DNA of 64,000 bases. Source: Ignavibacteria bacterium (GTDB lineage Bacteria; Bacteroidota; Ignavibacteria; Tepidaquicellales; Tepidaquicellaceae). A program made the position numbers and the translations under genes. The notes under the pieces were generated by a model that saw nothing but the letters and a program-made list of their open reading frames with translations, made no database searches and had not been told where the DNA came from. The first letter of the stretch is position 1, and every line of letters begins with the position of its first letter. The stretch lies in contig JAOADD010000075.1 of the NCBI GenBank assembly GCA_026417495.1, positions 1 through 64,000 of the forward strand, read 5' to 3'. Of the stretch, positions 44,648-53,289 are shown one piece after another.

Positions 44648-44992
44648 GTGAGTAAATTTCAAAAAAAATTATTAATCTGGTTAATAATATTTATTATATT
44701 GAGTCCATTAGGTTTATTATTACCGTATATATTCGGATCAGGAGATGCATGGGGAGAATGGGATACAGAAACAGTGGAAAAAATGGTTGGCTTTATACCA
44801 AAAGGAATGGAAAAATTATCATCTTTATTCAAAGGAATGTTTTCAGATTATAGTAATATTTTCGGAGAAAATTCTCCTTTAATATTACAAATAATTTCTT
44901 ATCTAATTTCTGCTATTATTGGCTCTTTAATTATTTTTTTATTTTTTAAATTATTTTTTAAATTATATAAAAATATAAGTGAACCTTCCTGA
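44648..44992 (+). CDS. PDGLE-type accessory membrane protein of the Ni/Co importer
   Basis: A 114-residue protein with helices at each end (about residues 8-30 and 82-105) and a soluble middle. The ILSPLGLLLPYIFG and DAWGEWDTETVEKM-VGFIP features match the PDGLE/CbiN-like family, which replaces CbiN in many importers. The start is GTG at 44648, 10 bp after cbiM. The cbiQ start overlaps its end by 14 bp. Confidence 0.75.
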   Translation: MSKFQKKLLIWLIIFIILSPLGLLLPYIFGSGDAWGEWDTETVEKMVGFIPKGMEKLSSLFKGMFSDYSNIFGENSPLILQIISYLISAIIGSLIIFLFFKLFFKLYKNISEPS

Positions 44993-45869
44993 CTTTTTTT
45001 ACAGGAATAATAATTATTATACAAATACAGAGCAGGATGGACTTACTCCTGAAAATTTAATATCAAAAAAAAGAAATAAAAAATTCAAATTAAAGGTTAT
45101 TGATAAAGGTATCATTAATACCTCAAAAATCCTCAGTATATATTTTGATAATAATATTTCTTTTTCAACCAAAGATAATTTCTTAAACAGAATCCCCACA
45201 AAGATTAAAATATTGTTATTAATTGTCTTTCTAATATTAATATCTATTGCAAATTCAATAGATTACCAACTAATTATATTTTTTCTATTAAATTGCATGT
45301 CATTAATATTTATTGGAACATACAACAATCTAAATGTTAGCTTAAACTTTGCAAAAAAAATTATTTATCCAACAATATTTTTAGGATTTCTTTTATCACT
45401 CCCTGCATCTTTGAATTTAATTACAAAGGGACAACCATTAATTAATATAATTGAATTAAGTAATAATATTCATTTCTGGTTTATAAATGTTCCCAACAAA
45501 ATATTTATTTCAAAAGAGGGATTTTCAGTAACAATGTTAATAACATTAAGAGTTTTCAACTCGATTTGTATAACCATTATGGTTCTTCAAAGTGAACCTA
45601 TTGAGAAAATTATTGATTCACTAAAAGTAATTGGAATACCATTAACATTCAGAACAATATTATTAATTACTCAAAAATATATTATAACTTTTACAAGAAC
45701 TGTAAATAGTTTTTACTTCTCCCTTAAAAGCAGGTTATTCACATATCCTGACAAATCCTTTTATTATAAAATAACAGGTTCTAGAGCTTTCTTTTTATAC
45801 AAAAGAACTAAAGATAAATTTTACAAGATTTCCCTATCAATGAAAAGTAGAGGTATACAAAATATATGA
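44979..45869 (+). CDS. cbiQ: ECF transporter transmembrane subunit CbiQ
   Basis: CbiQ is the T-component that couples the ATPase to CbiM. It is 296 residues with a soluble N-terminal stretch (about 1-70) and helices between 75 and 290. The coupling-helix signature near the C-terminus is LSMKSRG, comparable to the usual AMxARG form. The start is GTG, overlapping the preceding gene by 14 bp. Its stop overlaps cbiO as ATGA. Confidence 0.82.
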   Translation: MNLPDFFYRNNNYYTNTEQDGLTPENLISKKRNKKFKLKVIDKGIINTSKILSIYFDNNISFSTKDNFLNRIPTKIKILLLIVFLILISIANSIDYQLIIFFLLNCMSLIFIGTYNNLNVSLNFAKKIIYPTIFLGFLLSLPASLNLITKGQPLINIIELSNNIHFWFINVPNKIFISKEGFSVTMLITLRVFNSICITIMVLQSEPIEKIIDSLKVIGIPLTFRTILLITQKYIITFTRTVNSFYFSLKSRLFTYPDKSFYYKITGSRAFFLYKRTKDKFYKISLSMKSRGIQNI

Positions 45870-46684
45870 ATGATAAGAAAATATTATATGATTTAAGAAA
45901 TGTATCTTACTACTACTTAAAAGAAATAATTGCATTAGAGGATATTACCTTAACAATAAATGAGAATTCAATTTTTGCATTCATTGGTGTCAATGGATGT
46001 GGAAAATCTACTTTAATGCATATATTAAACGGATTATTGTATCCAAATCAAGGAAATGTTATTTACAAAGGTGAAGAGTTGAATGAAGTAAAATTTAAAA
46101 ATATAGATTTTGTAAGAAAATTTAGAACCACAAATACTCTTGTTTTTCAAGATACCGATTCACAGTTATTTTGTTCTGATGTATATTCAGAATTATCATT
46201 TGGACTAATTCAAACTGAGATTTCCGATAAAGAAATAAAGGAAAGAGTTGAACAAGTTGCAGAATTAATGAAGATATCATCTTTGCTTAATAGGGCAATA
46301 TCCTCTCTATCAGGAGGTGAGAAAAAAAAGGTTGCAATTGCATCAGCACTCATACTGAACCCAGAGGTAATTCTGCTTGATGAACCAACCTCAGAGCTTG
46401 ACCCCAAGACACAAGGTTTAATTGTGGAAATAATTTATGAACTAAAAAAAACGGGTAAAACCATAATAATTTCAACTCACGATTTAGGTTTAATTGACGA
46501 TTTAAAACCTGACTTATGCGTTCTGAATGAGCAGCACAAAGTAGAAATAATTGGAAGAGCAGAGGATATTCTGGAAAATGAAGAAATATTACTCAAAGTA
46601 AATTTAATCCACGAACATACCCACCTTCATAATGGTATGATGCACAAGCACATACACTCACATTATAAAATCCACAAACACTGA
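45866..46684 (+). CDS. cbiO: ECF transporter ATPase CbiO with His-rich tail
   Basis: ATPase of the Ni/Co importer, 272 residues. Walker A GVNGCGKST is at 41-49, the Q-loop region is LVFQDTDSQLF, the signature SSLSGGEKKKVAIASAL, Walker B VILLDEPTSELDP, and the switch His is in STHD. The last about 24 residues contain ten His, in HxH patterns such as HEHTHLH and HKHIHSHY. They are not needed for the ABC fold and probably bind metal. It overlaps cbiQ by 4 bp and is the end of the operon. Confidence 0.92.
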   Translation: MNDKKILYDLRNVSYYYLKEIIALEDITLTINENSIFAFIGVNGCGKSTLMHILNGLLYPNQGNVIYKGEELNEVKFKNIDFVRKFRTTNTLVFQDTDSQLFCSDVYSELSFGLIQTEISDKEIKERVEQVAELMKISSLLNRAISSLSGGEKKKVAIASALILNPEVILLDEPTSELDPKTQGLIVEIIYELKKTGKTIIISTHDLGLIDDLKPDLCVLNEQHKVEIIGRAEDILENEEILLKVNLIHEHTHLHNGMMHKHIHSHYKIHKH

Positions 46685-46705
46685 ATTATTAAATAGAAAT
46701 ATTAA

Positions 46706-47161
46706 CTAATTTTCCCTTAAAACAAATTCATCATATTCTATTTCAAATCTTAATTTATGTTTAGATTCCTCCTGAGCAAGAGAGAGAAAAACTTCTCTTA
46801 AATTGGGGTCATCAGTTTTAGTCGAAAGTTTCATATAAAGTTTATATGCTGCTTTCTCTTTATTCATAGCAAGGATTAAAGCTTCTTCATAACTCATATC
46901 AGGGGTTGGAGTAATATTGACGGTATAATCTGATATTTTTAAATCCTGCACTTTTTCATCTGATATTTCCATTATCCCTTCATCTTTTATCTTCTGCAAT
47001 CTTGCTTTATGTTTAACCTCTTCCATTGCAAACTCATGAAAAACATTTTTCATTTCTTCGTTGCGCGCTTTATTACTCAAATTTGTATAAAAGTCTACTG
47101 ATTCTTGCTCCCTTGCTATTGCAAAGTCAAGAATATCATTAATGTTTTTAAAATCTGCCAT
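46706..47161 (-). CDS. Ferritin-like diiron protein, rubrerythrin-like without rubredoxin
   Basis: A 151-residue four-helix protein. It has two half-sites: Glu20 with Glu48-x2-His51, and Glu102 with Glu132-x2-His135, plus Glu140 in the second region. This is the diiron pattern of rubrerythrins. The C-terminal rubredoxin domain is absent. It likely acts in peroxide reduction or oxygen protection, taking electrons from another donor. It is last in the seven-gene iron-sulfur operon, 11 bp after the 1234-residue oxidoreductase, and would fit protecting its oxygen-sensitive clusters. Confidence 0.82.
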   Translation of the reverse strand: MADFKNINDILDFAIAREQESVDFYTNLSNKARNEEMKNVFHEFAMEEVKHKARLQKIKDEGIMEISDEKVQDLKISDYTVNITPTPDMSYEEALILAMNKEKAAYKLYMKLSTKTDDPNLREVFLSLAQEESKHKLRFEIEYDEFVLREN

Positions 47162-47172
47162 ATATAATTTAA

Positions 47173-50100
47173 TTAATTTATTTTAATATTTGTTAATTTA
47201 AAAAATTCTTCTTCAAACCTTTTAACAACCACATCACATCCATAATTAAACATTCTATTATAATTATCTTCTGTAGTATGCTCAAGTTTCATCTTTCCGT
47301 TTGTCTTTTTATCAGGTAATAAAGAGGCAATTTCTATAGTTATATTATTTGTTAAGTCAAGTTTATTTTTAACTCCAAAAAGTTTCATTAAATCAATAAA
47401 TTGTTCAAATGTTCTTCTCTCTACAAAAGGTTCTATTTCACGATCAAAATGTAGGATAAATTTTTGAGTATTCGTATAGCTACCACCACTTTCCTGTGGA
47501 AGTGACGCAGGTAAAATTAAATCAGCTAATTCAGCTGTTTCTGTAATGAAATAATCTTGAACCACTTTAAATTGAGCCTTAGAAAGCATCTCAAGTATTT
47601 TATTTTTATCTATAGCACATCCTAGAGGGTCTTCTCCAAAAATAAATATATTTTTAACATTACCTTTTATAATATAATCTAATAAATTTTCGTTAACTAC
47701 AACAGGTATCTGAGATACATTCCATACCTTCTTTAATTTTATAATGAATTCTTCGTCATTAACAATATCCATACCACCAACTCCTAATGCTGGATGTATT
47801 CCCATATCAAATAGTCCTTGTGAATTATTTTTTTCCTTAAGAGCTATTAATCCACTGGATATTTTCCCTAACTTCCCTGTTATTAATACTAAATTATAAA
47901 GCTCCTTCACAGCATTAGAAGAAATATGTTTTTCAGAAAATATTATGATTGCATTTTGCTCAATATTAAAGTTATCAGCAAATTCCATTAATCTTTTTTC
48001 AAAGAAAACACCTGAATTCTTAAGTAAGGTATTATAATCTTCGAATAGTAATGATTTTTTATATTCTTCAAAACCTTCAGTATGGTCATTAATGAATATT
48101 CTGTTTTCTCTATTGTGACTAAGTAGATAATGATTTACAGCTTTTATAAAATAGTAATATGATTTCACAATCAGCACTCTATCTGCTCTTTTCAACATAC
48201 TACTGTTTTCATCAGTAGTAATTACTTCTAATTTTGTATTATTTTTAATTCGTGCATTATTGATAAGATAACTTACAACAGGATTTTCATAATTAATCTC
48301 TGAGCCTATTAAATAAATTTTACTCGCTCCACTAATTTGCTCAAAAGGAACATTTAAATAGTTATCTGTGTAATATCCATTTCCCCTATTTAAATAATGG
48401 AAACTACTTATATTGTTTGTTTTAACCGCTGCACGTGCAAATTTTTGAATTAAGTATAACTCTTCATTAGAGAGTCTTGCACCTGCAAAAAATACATTCT
48501 CATCAGGGAGTACAGATTTTATTTTATCGTAAATAATCTTATATGCAGTATCAAAATCAATTTCTTTAAATTCTCCTCGATGTTTATATAATGGTTTTAA
48601 AACTCTCGATTTATCATTTAAATATTGATAACCGAACTTTGCATATCTACAAATATTCGTATCTTTATTTACTACACCTGGAGCACCTGTCACTTTCATA
48701 TAATATCCATTAATATGGTGCAATCTTATTTCACAACCGATAGAGCAGAAATTACATACAGTTTCATAATCTGTAAGTTTTACTGGACCTGGTTTAAACT
48801 TTACATTTTCTGTTATAGCACCAGTCGGACAGGTAGATATACACATTCCACAAGATTCACAATCTGTATCAAGAAGTTTCTTATTCATACTTGGTGCTAC
48901 ATAAGTATCAAATCCTCTATTTACAAGTCCAAGAGCATTTGCTCCTACTACTTCTTTACAAATTCTTATACACCTTGAACAAAGTATACATTTATTATTA
49001 TCAATTTCAATATAAGGATGACGGAAATCAATTTCATAAGTTTTAAATTCTCCCCCAAGTTTATATTGCTCTGCTTTATATTGAGTTGAATATTTTTTCA
49101 AATCACAAGTAAAATATTCAGAACATCCACATTCAAGGCATCTAAGTGTTTCCCTATAAGCCATTTCATCTGTATATCCTAATTCTACTTCATTGAAATT
49201 TTTTCTCTTATCTGGAGGTAATGTTGGCATTTCTTCCCTTAGTTGATACTTATATCTATCTTTATATTCTTCAGGCAACTGCTTTCTGAAATTATCTTTT
49301 CTACTAATAAATTCGAATTCCTCTCCTGTTATTGGTTCACCTGATAAATATTGATGACAACTTTTGGCTGCTTTTCTTCCCTGTGCAATTGCTTCTATTA
49401 AAGTAGCAGGACCAGTAACAGAATCTCCTGCGGCGAATATATTTTTAATTGATGTTCTTAATGTATGTTTATCAGCTTCTATATCACCCCATTTATTTAT
49501 AATCAATTTTTCATCGGAATTATCATTTATATCATTGATAAAGTCTACATTAGTCTTCTGTCCTATTGCAGCAAGTATATAATCCACTTCTATTTCAAAT
49601 TCGGAACCATCTACTTTAATTGGTCTCCTTCTTCCTGATGCATCTGGTTCACCAAGTTTCATCTTGTAACATGTTAATGACTTAACTTTACCAGATTCGT
49701 CAAGATTTACTTTTGCAGGGGCAGTTAAGAATAAATATTCAACACCTTCCAGTTTTGATTCATGAATTTCAATTTTATTTGCAGGCATTTCGTTTTCGGT
49801 TCTTCGATATACAATATATACTTTTTCCGCACCACATCTCATTGCGGTTCTACAACAATCCATTGCTGTATTACCACCACCAATAACAGCTACTTTTTTA
49901 CCAGTGAAATCATACCTTTGCCCTGTTAATTCCATATTTCTTAAAAAATCAATACCTGAAAATACATTTTCTGCATTGTCATTTTCACAACCAATTCTTG
50001 TACCAGACTGAGAACCAATTGCAAGAATAAAAGCATCATATTTATTTTTTAAGTCTTTGAAACTCAAATTTTTACCTAATCTTTTTTCATAATGTATTTT

Positions 50101-50877
50101 AACACCGAGTTTACAAATATTTTCAACTTCTTTATCTATAATATCATTTGGAAGTCTATAGGGTGGAATTCCATATCTTAGCATACCTCCTGGATGAGGA
50201 AGAGCTTCAAAAATTTCTACACTATGTCCTTCTAATGCTAAGTAGTATGCTGCTGTCAAACCACCTGGCCCTGCACCGATAATGCAAACCTTTTTATTAG
50301 TTGCAGGTTTAATTTCAGGAGATAAATCCGTACCGCTTTCGAAATCCTTATCAGTAGCATATCTTTTGAGATAATCTATTCCTACACCAACACCTTCAAC
50401 TAAATTTCTCCTACAAGCAACTTCACAGGGCCTGACACAAACTCTACCACAAATAGCTGGTAGTGGATTGGTCTCTTTAATTAATTTTACTGCTTCACTA
50501 TACAATCCTTTATTAATTAATGCTATATACCCCTGTACATCAACACTAGCAGGACAAGTTAATTTGCAAGGAGCAACACAATCTGCATAATGATTACTTA
50601 AAAGTAATTCTAAAGCTGCTTTTCGAGATTTGATAACTTTATCGCTATTCGTAGTAATTTTCATCCCTTCAGCTATCTTAGTCGAACAAGATGGTTGCAA
50701 ACCTCGCATACCTTCAACTTCAACTACACAAACATAACAAGAGGAATATGGCTCCAATCTTTCATCATTACACAAAGTTGGAATATCAATACCATTCCTT
50801 GTAGCTAATTGAAGAATGGTTTCACCTTTAATACCTTTTACAATCTTTCCGTTTAAAATTACATTTAATTTTTCCAT
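47173..50877 (-). CDS. NuoG/GltD/molybdopterin-type multidomain oxidoreductase
   Basis: A 1234-residue iron-sulfur flavoprotein. (1) Residues 1-75: plant-type [2Fe-2S] domain, C36, C47, C50 and C64, as in NuoG. (2) 96-160: clusters of the GltD type (C100, C104, C108; C143, C147, C151, C155). (3) 195-510: FAD/NAD(P) unit with GAGPGG at 201-206 and GGGNTAMD at 333-340, full length. (4) C580, C583, C585, C591 and two ferredoxin clusters, C630-C640 and C673-C683. (5) From about 705: molybdopterin-type [4Fe-4S] C708, C711, C715, C743, and a domain to the end. Where formate dehydrogenases place a catalytic Cys/Sec, near residue 825, I see none, so it is NuoG-like rather than a formate dehydrogenase. 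It follows NuoF and NuoE in one operon, 23 bp after the NuoF-like gene. Confidence 0.85.
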   Translation of the reverse strand: MEKLNVILNGKIVKGIKGETILQLATRNGIDIPTLCNDERLEPYSSCYVCVVEVEGMRGLQPSCSTKIAEGMKITTNSDKVIKSRKAALELLLSNHYADCVAPCKLTCPASVDVQGYIALINKGLYSEAVKLIKETNPLPAICGRVCVRPCEVACRRNLVEGVGVGIDYLKRYATDKDFESGTDLSPEIKPATNKKVCIIGAGPGGLTAAYYLALEGHSVEIFEALPHPGGMLRYGIPPYRLPNDIIDKEVENICKLGVKIHYEKRLGKNLSFKDLKNKYDAFILAIGSQSGTRIGCENDNAENVFSGIDFLRNMELTGQRYDFTGKKVAVIGGGNTAMDCCRTAMRCGAEKVYIVYRRTENEMPANKIEIHESKLEGVEYLFLTAPAKVNLDESGKVKSLTCYKMKLGEPDASGRRRPIKVDGSEFEIEVDYILAAIGQKTNVDFINDINDNSDEKLIINKWGDIEADKHTLRTSIKNIFAAGDSVTGPATLIEAIAQGRKAAKSCHQYLSGEPITGEEFEFISRKDNFRKQLPEEYKDRYKYQLREEMPTLPPDKRKNFNEVELGYTDEMAYRETLRCLECGCSEYFTCDLKKYSTQYKAEQYKLGGEFKTYEIDFRHPYIEIDNNKCILCSRCIRICKEVVGANALGLVNRGFDTYVAPSMNKKLLDTDCESCGMCISTCPTGAITENVKFKPGPVKLTDYETVCNFCSIGCEIRLHHINGYYMKVTGAPGVVNKDTNICRYAKFGYQYLNDKSRVLKPLYKHRGEFKEIDFDTAYKIIYDKIKSVLPDENVFFAGARLSNEELYLIQKFARAAVKTNNISSFHYLNRGNGYYTDNYLNVPFEQISGASKIYLIGSEINYENPVVSYLINNARIKNNTKLEVITTDENSSMLKRADRVLIVKSYYYFIKAVNHYLLSHNRENRIFINDHTEGFEEYKKSLLFEDYNTLLKNSGVFFEKRLMEFADNFNIEQNAIIIFSEKHISSNAVKELYNLVLITGKLGKISSGLIALKEKNNSQGLFDMGIHPALGVGGMDIVNDEEFIIKLKKVWNVSQIPVVVNENLLDYIIKGNVKNIFIFGEDPLGCAIDKNKILEMLSKAQFKVVQDYFITETAELADLILPASLPQESGGSYTNTQKFILHFDREIEPFVERRTFEQFIDLMKLFGVKNKLDLTNNITIEIASLLPDKKTNGKMKLEHTTEDNYNRMFNYGCDVVVKRFEEEFFKLTNIKIN

Positions 50878-50900
50878 TATAAATATTTTTTCTCAAAAAA

Positions 50901-52679
50901 TTAAAAAACTTTTATTGCATCAAATTTACACTTGGTGAAACAATCACCGCATTTAATACATAATTCCTGTTTAATGTAATGCACCTGTTTCTTTTCCCCT
51001 TCTATTGCATTAACGGGACAACCTCTTTTACAAACCAAACAGCCAACACATTTTTCAGGGATAACTTCATAAGTAAGAAGTTTTTTACAATATAAAGCAG
51101 GGCATTTTTTATCTCGTATATGTGCTTCATATTCATCTCTAAAGTATTTAATCGTAGTAAGTACGGGGTTAGGTGCAGTCTGCCCTAAACCACATAGAGA
51201 AGCTTCTTTAATCTCATTAGCAAGAATTTCCAATGTTTCTATATCACCCTCTTTACCTTCACCTTCTGTAATTCTAGTTAAAATTTCAAGCATTCTTTTA
51301 GTACCTATTCTACAAAAAGTACATTTTCCACAAGATTCTTTTTGAGTGAAATCAAGGAAAAATCTTGCTACATCAACCATACAGGTAGTTTCATCCATAA
51401 CAACCATACCTCCTGAACCCATGATAGCACCAGTAGCATTAACCGAATCATAATCAACCATCGTATCCGAAAGGTATTCAGGTATGCAACCACCTGAGGG
51501 TCCTCCTAATTGTACAGCTTTAAATTTTTTATCTCCTATAATTCCTCCACCAAGATTATATATGATTTCCCTAATTGTAATTCCCATGGGTACTTCAACC
51601 AGACCACCATTTTTAATTTTCCCCGTGAGAGCAAAAACTTTTGTGCCTTTACTTTTTTCTGTACCATATTTTGCATATTCCTTTGCACCGTTTAAAATAA
51701 TCCAGGGAATATTAGCATAAGTTTCAACATTATTAATATTAGTAGGTTTTCGCCATAACCCTGAAACAGCAGGAAAAGGTGGCCTTCTTCTTGGCATTCC
51801 TCTTTCACCCTCTACTGAAGCAATAAGTGCTGTTTCTTCACCACATACAAAAGCACCTGCACCTTCTTTTACATAAATGTCAAAATCAAATCCTTCTATT
51901 CCAAATATATCTTTACCAAGATAACCTTTTTGTCTTGCTTGCTCTATGGCTTTATTTAATCTTTTTACTGCAAGCGGATATTCTGCTCTACAATAGATAA
52001 CTCCTTCGTTCGCTCCAATTGAGTAAGCGGCAATAATCATACCTTCAAGAACCGAATGCGGATCACCTTCTAAAACAGACCTATCCATAAATGCTCCAGG
52101 GTCTCCTTCGTCAGCATTACAAATAACATATTTTTCTGTACCAGGTGAACTATTTGCAAATTTCCACTTCAAACCAGTTGGGAAACCTCCACCTCCTCTT
52201 CCTCTTAATCCAGAGTCTATTACTATTTTTATAACATCCTGACAACTTATTTTTTCATTAGCAATTTTTTTCATTGCTTTATAACCATCTCTGGCTTCAT
52301 AATCTTCTATTGACTCTGGATCAATATATCCACAATTTCGTAACGCAATTTTTACTTGCCCTTTGAAATATTTACTGTATGGAACTTCAACAACATCCGA
52401 ATATACAAGATAATCCTTTAAAGGTGTTAATTTCGTAATGTGGCTTTCTAAAATCTCATCAATTTTTTTTGTATCTACTTCACCATACAGATAAGAGCCT
52501 GATTCATCTTTTATTTCTACTAATGGTTCTTTAAAGCACATCCCAATACAACTGGTTTTCTTAAGTTCAAAATCAAGATTATCTGCTGCTTTAATTCTCT
52601 CAATTTCATTGTATACTTTTGCGGCACCAGCAGCAATACCACAACTTCCTAACCCTACAATTACTTGTATTTTATCCAT
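50901..52679 (-). CDS. nuoF: NuoF/HydB-like NADH-binding flavoprotein subunit
   Basis: FMN- and NADH-binding subunit, 592 residues, of a complex like electron-bifurcating HydABC. Residues 1-80 are a thioredoxin-like [2Fe-2S] domain (C13, C44, C48). The core has the FMN motif GRGGGGFPTGLKW at 160-172 and the NADH motif GAGAFVCGEETAL near 273-285. The N3-type [4Fe-4S] cluster is C450, C453, C456 and C496. After KKCPALYCKKLL come two ferredoxin-type clusters (C544, C547, C550, C554; C574, C577, C580, C584). The added N- and C-terminal domains set it apart from complex I NuoF and match the HydB/Bfu type. It is 29 bp after the NuoE gene. Confidence 0.93.
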   Translation of the reverse strand: MDKIQVIVGLGSCGIAAGAAKVYNEIERIKAADNLDFELKKTSCIGMCFKEPLVEIKDESGSYLYGEVDTKKIDEILESHITKLTPLKDYLVYSDVVEVPYSKYFKGQVKIALRNCGYIDPESIEDYEARDGYKAMKKIANEKISCQDVIKIVIDSGLRGRGGGGFPTGLKWKFANSSPGTEKYVICNADEGDPGAFMDRSVLEGDPHSVLEGMIIAAYSIGANEGVIYCRAEYPLAVKRLNKAIEQARQKGYLGKDIFGIEGFDFDIYVKEGAGAFVCGEETALIASVEGERGMPRRRPPFPAVSGLWRKPTNINNVETYANIPWIILNGAKEYAKYGTEKSKGTKVFALTGKIKNGGLVEVPMGITIREIIYNLGGGIIGDKKFKAVQLGGPSGGCIPEYLSDTMVDYDSVNATGAIMGSGGMVVMDETTCMVDVARFFLDFTQKESCGKCTFCRIGTKRMLEILTRITEGEGKEGDIETLEILANEIKEASLCGLGQTAPNPVLTTIKYFRDEYEAHIRDKKCPALYCKKLLTYEVIPEKCVGCLVCKRGCPVNAIEGEKKQVHYIKQELCIKCGDCFTKCKFDAIKVF

Positions 52680-52708
52680 TCTTGATGAATTTTAGTATAT
52701 TGAAATAA

Positions 52709-53263
52709 TTAATTTTGGGAAGGTTCTTCAATTTTTTTGGAACTGAGAACTTCCTTGCGTCTGATTTCTTTTATAATTTCAACAGCTTTTTTTCCTGTCA
52801 ACTTTCCGTATGTCTCATCTCCAATCATCATAACAGGTGCAAGTGAACAACACCCAAGACAAGCAACAGTCTCAACTGTAAAAATTCTATCAGGAGTAGT
52901 CTCACCGTCTTTTATTTCAAGAAAATTCAATAAATCTTCTGTTACTTTTGTTGCATTCTGAACATGGCATGCAGTACCATGACAGATTCTAACAATATGT
53001 TTCCCTACAGGATTAAGTCTAAATTGGGCATAAAAAGTTGCAACACCATATAAATCATTTAGTTTTAAACCAGTCTGCTTAGATATCTCATAAAATGCTT
53101 GTTCGGGAATGTATCCATAAATATCTTGCACACCTTGTAAAAGTGGAATTAGATTGCCCTTTTTATACTTGTATTTTTTTATTAATGGTTCAATTAAACC
53201 TAAATCTATATCTTGTGTTAATGTTTCCTTTTCTTCTATCTTACATATTCGCTCTATTCTCAT
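52709..53263 (-). CDS. nuoE: NuoE/HydC-like [2Fe-2S] subunit
   Basis: A 184-residue NuoE-family subunit with a thioredoxin-like [2Fe-2S] fold. Cluster ligands are C94 and C99 (CHGTAC) and C135 and C139 (CLGCC). The N-terminal helices, with PLLQGVQDIYGYIPEQ and YGVATFYAQF, are typical of the family. It forms the electron-transfer partner of the NuoF/HydB-like gene. The C-terminal tail, about residues 165-184, is a charged extension. Confidence 0.93.
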   Translation of the reverse strand: MRIERICKIEEKETLTQDIDLGLIEPLIKKYKYKKGNLIPLLQGVQDIYGYIPEQAFYEISKQTGLKLNDLYGVATFYAQFRLNPVGKHIVRICHGTACHVQNATKVTEDLLNFLEIKDGETTPDRIFTVETVACLGCCSLAPVMMIGDETYGKLTGKKAVEIIKEIRRKEVLSSKKIEEPSQN

Positions 53264-53289
53264 AGAAATTATAATTTATTTTATAAACA

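Noticed and set aside
48625-48978. A 117-codon plus-strand frame inside the large oxidoreductase gene
   Set aside because: It is antisense to conserved cluster motifs of that gene. The peptide is rich in Tyr, Thr and Cys because it reads the complement of those motifs.
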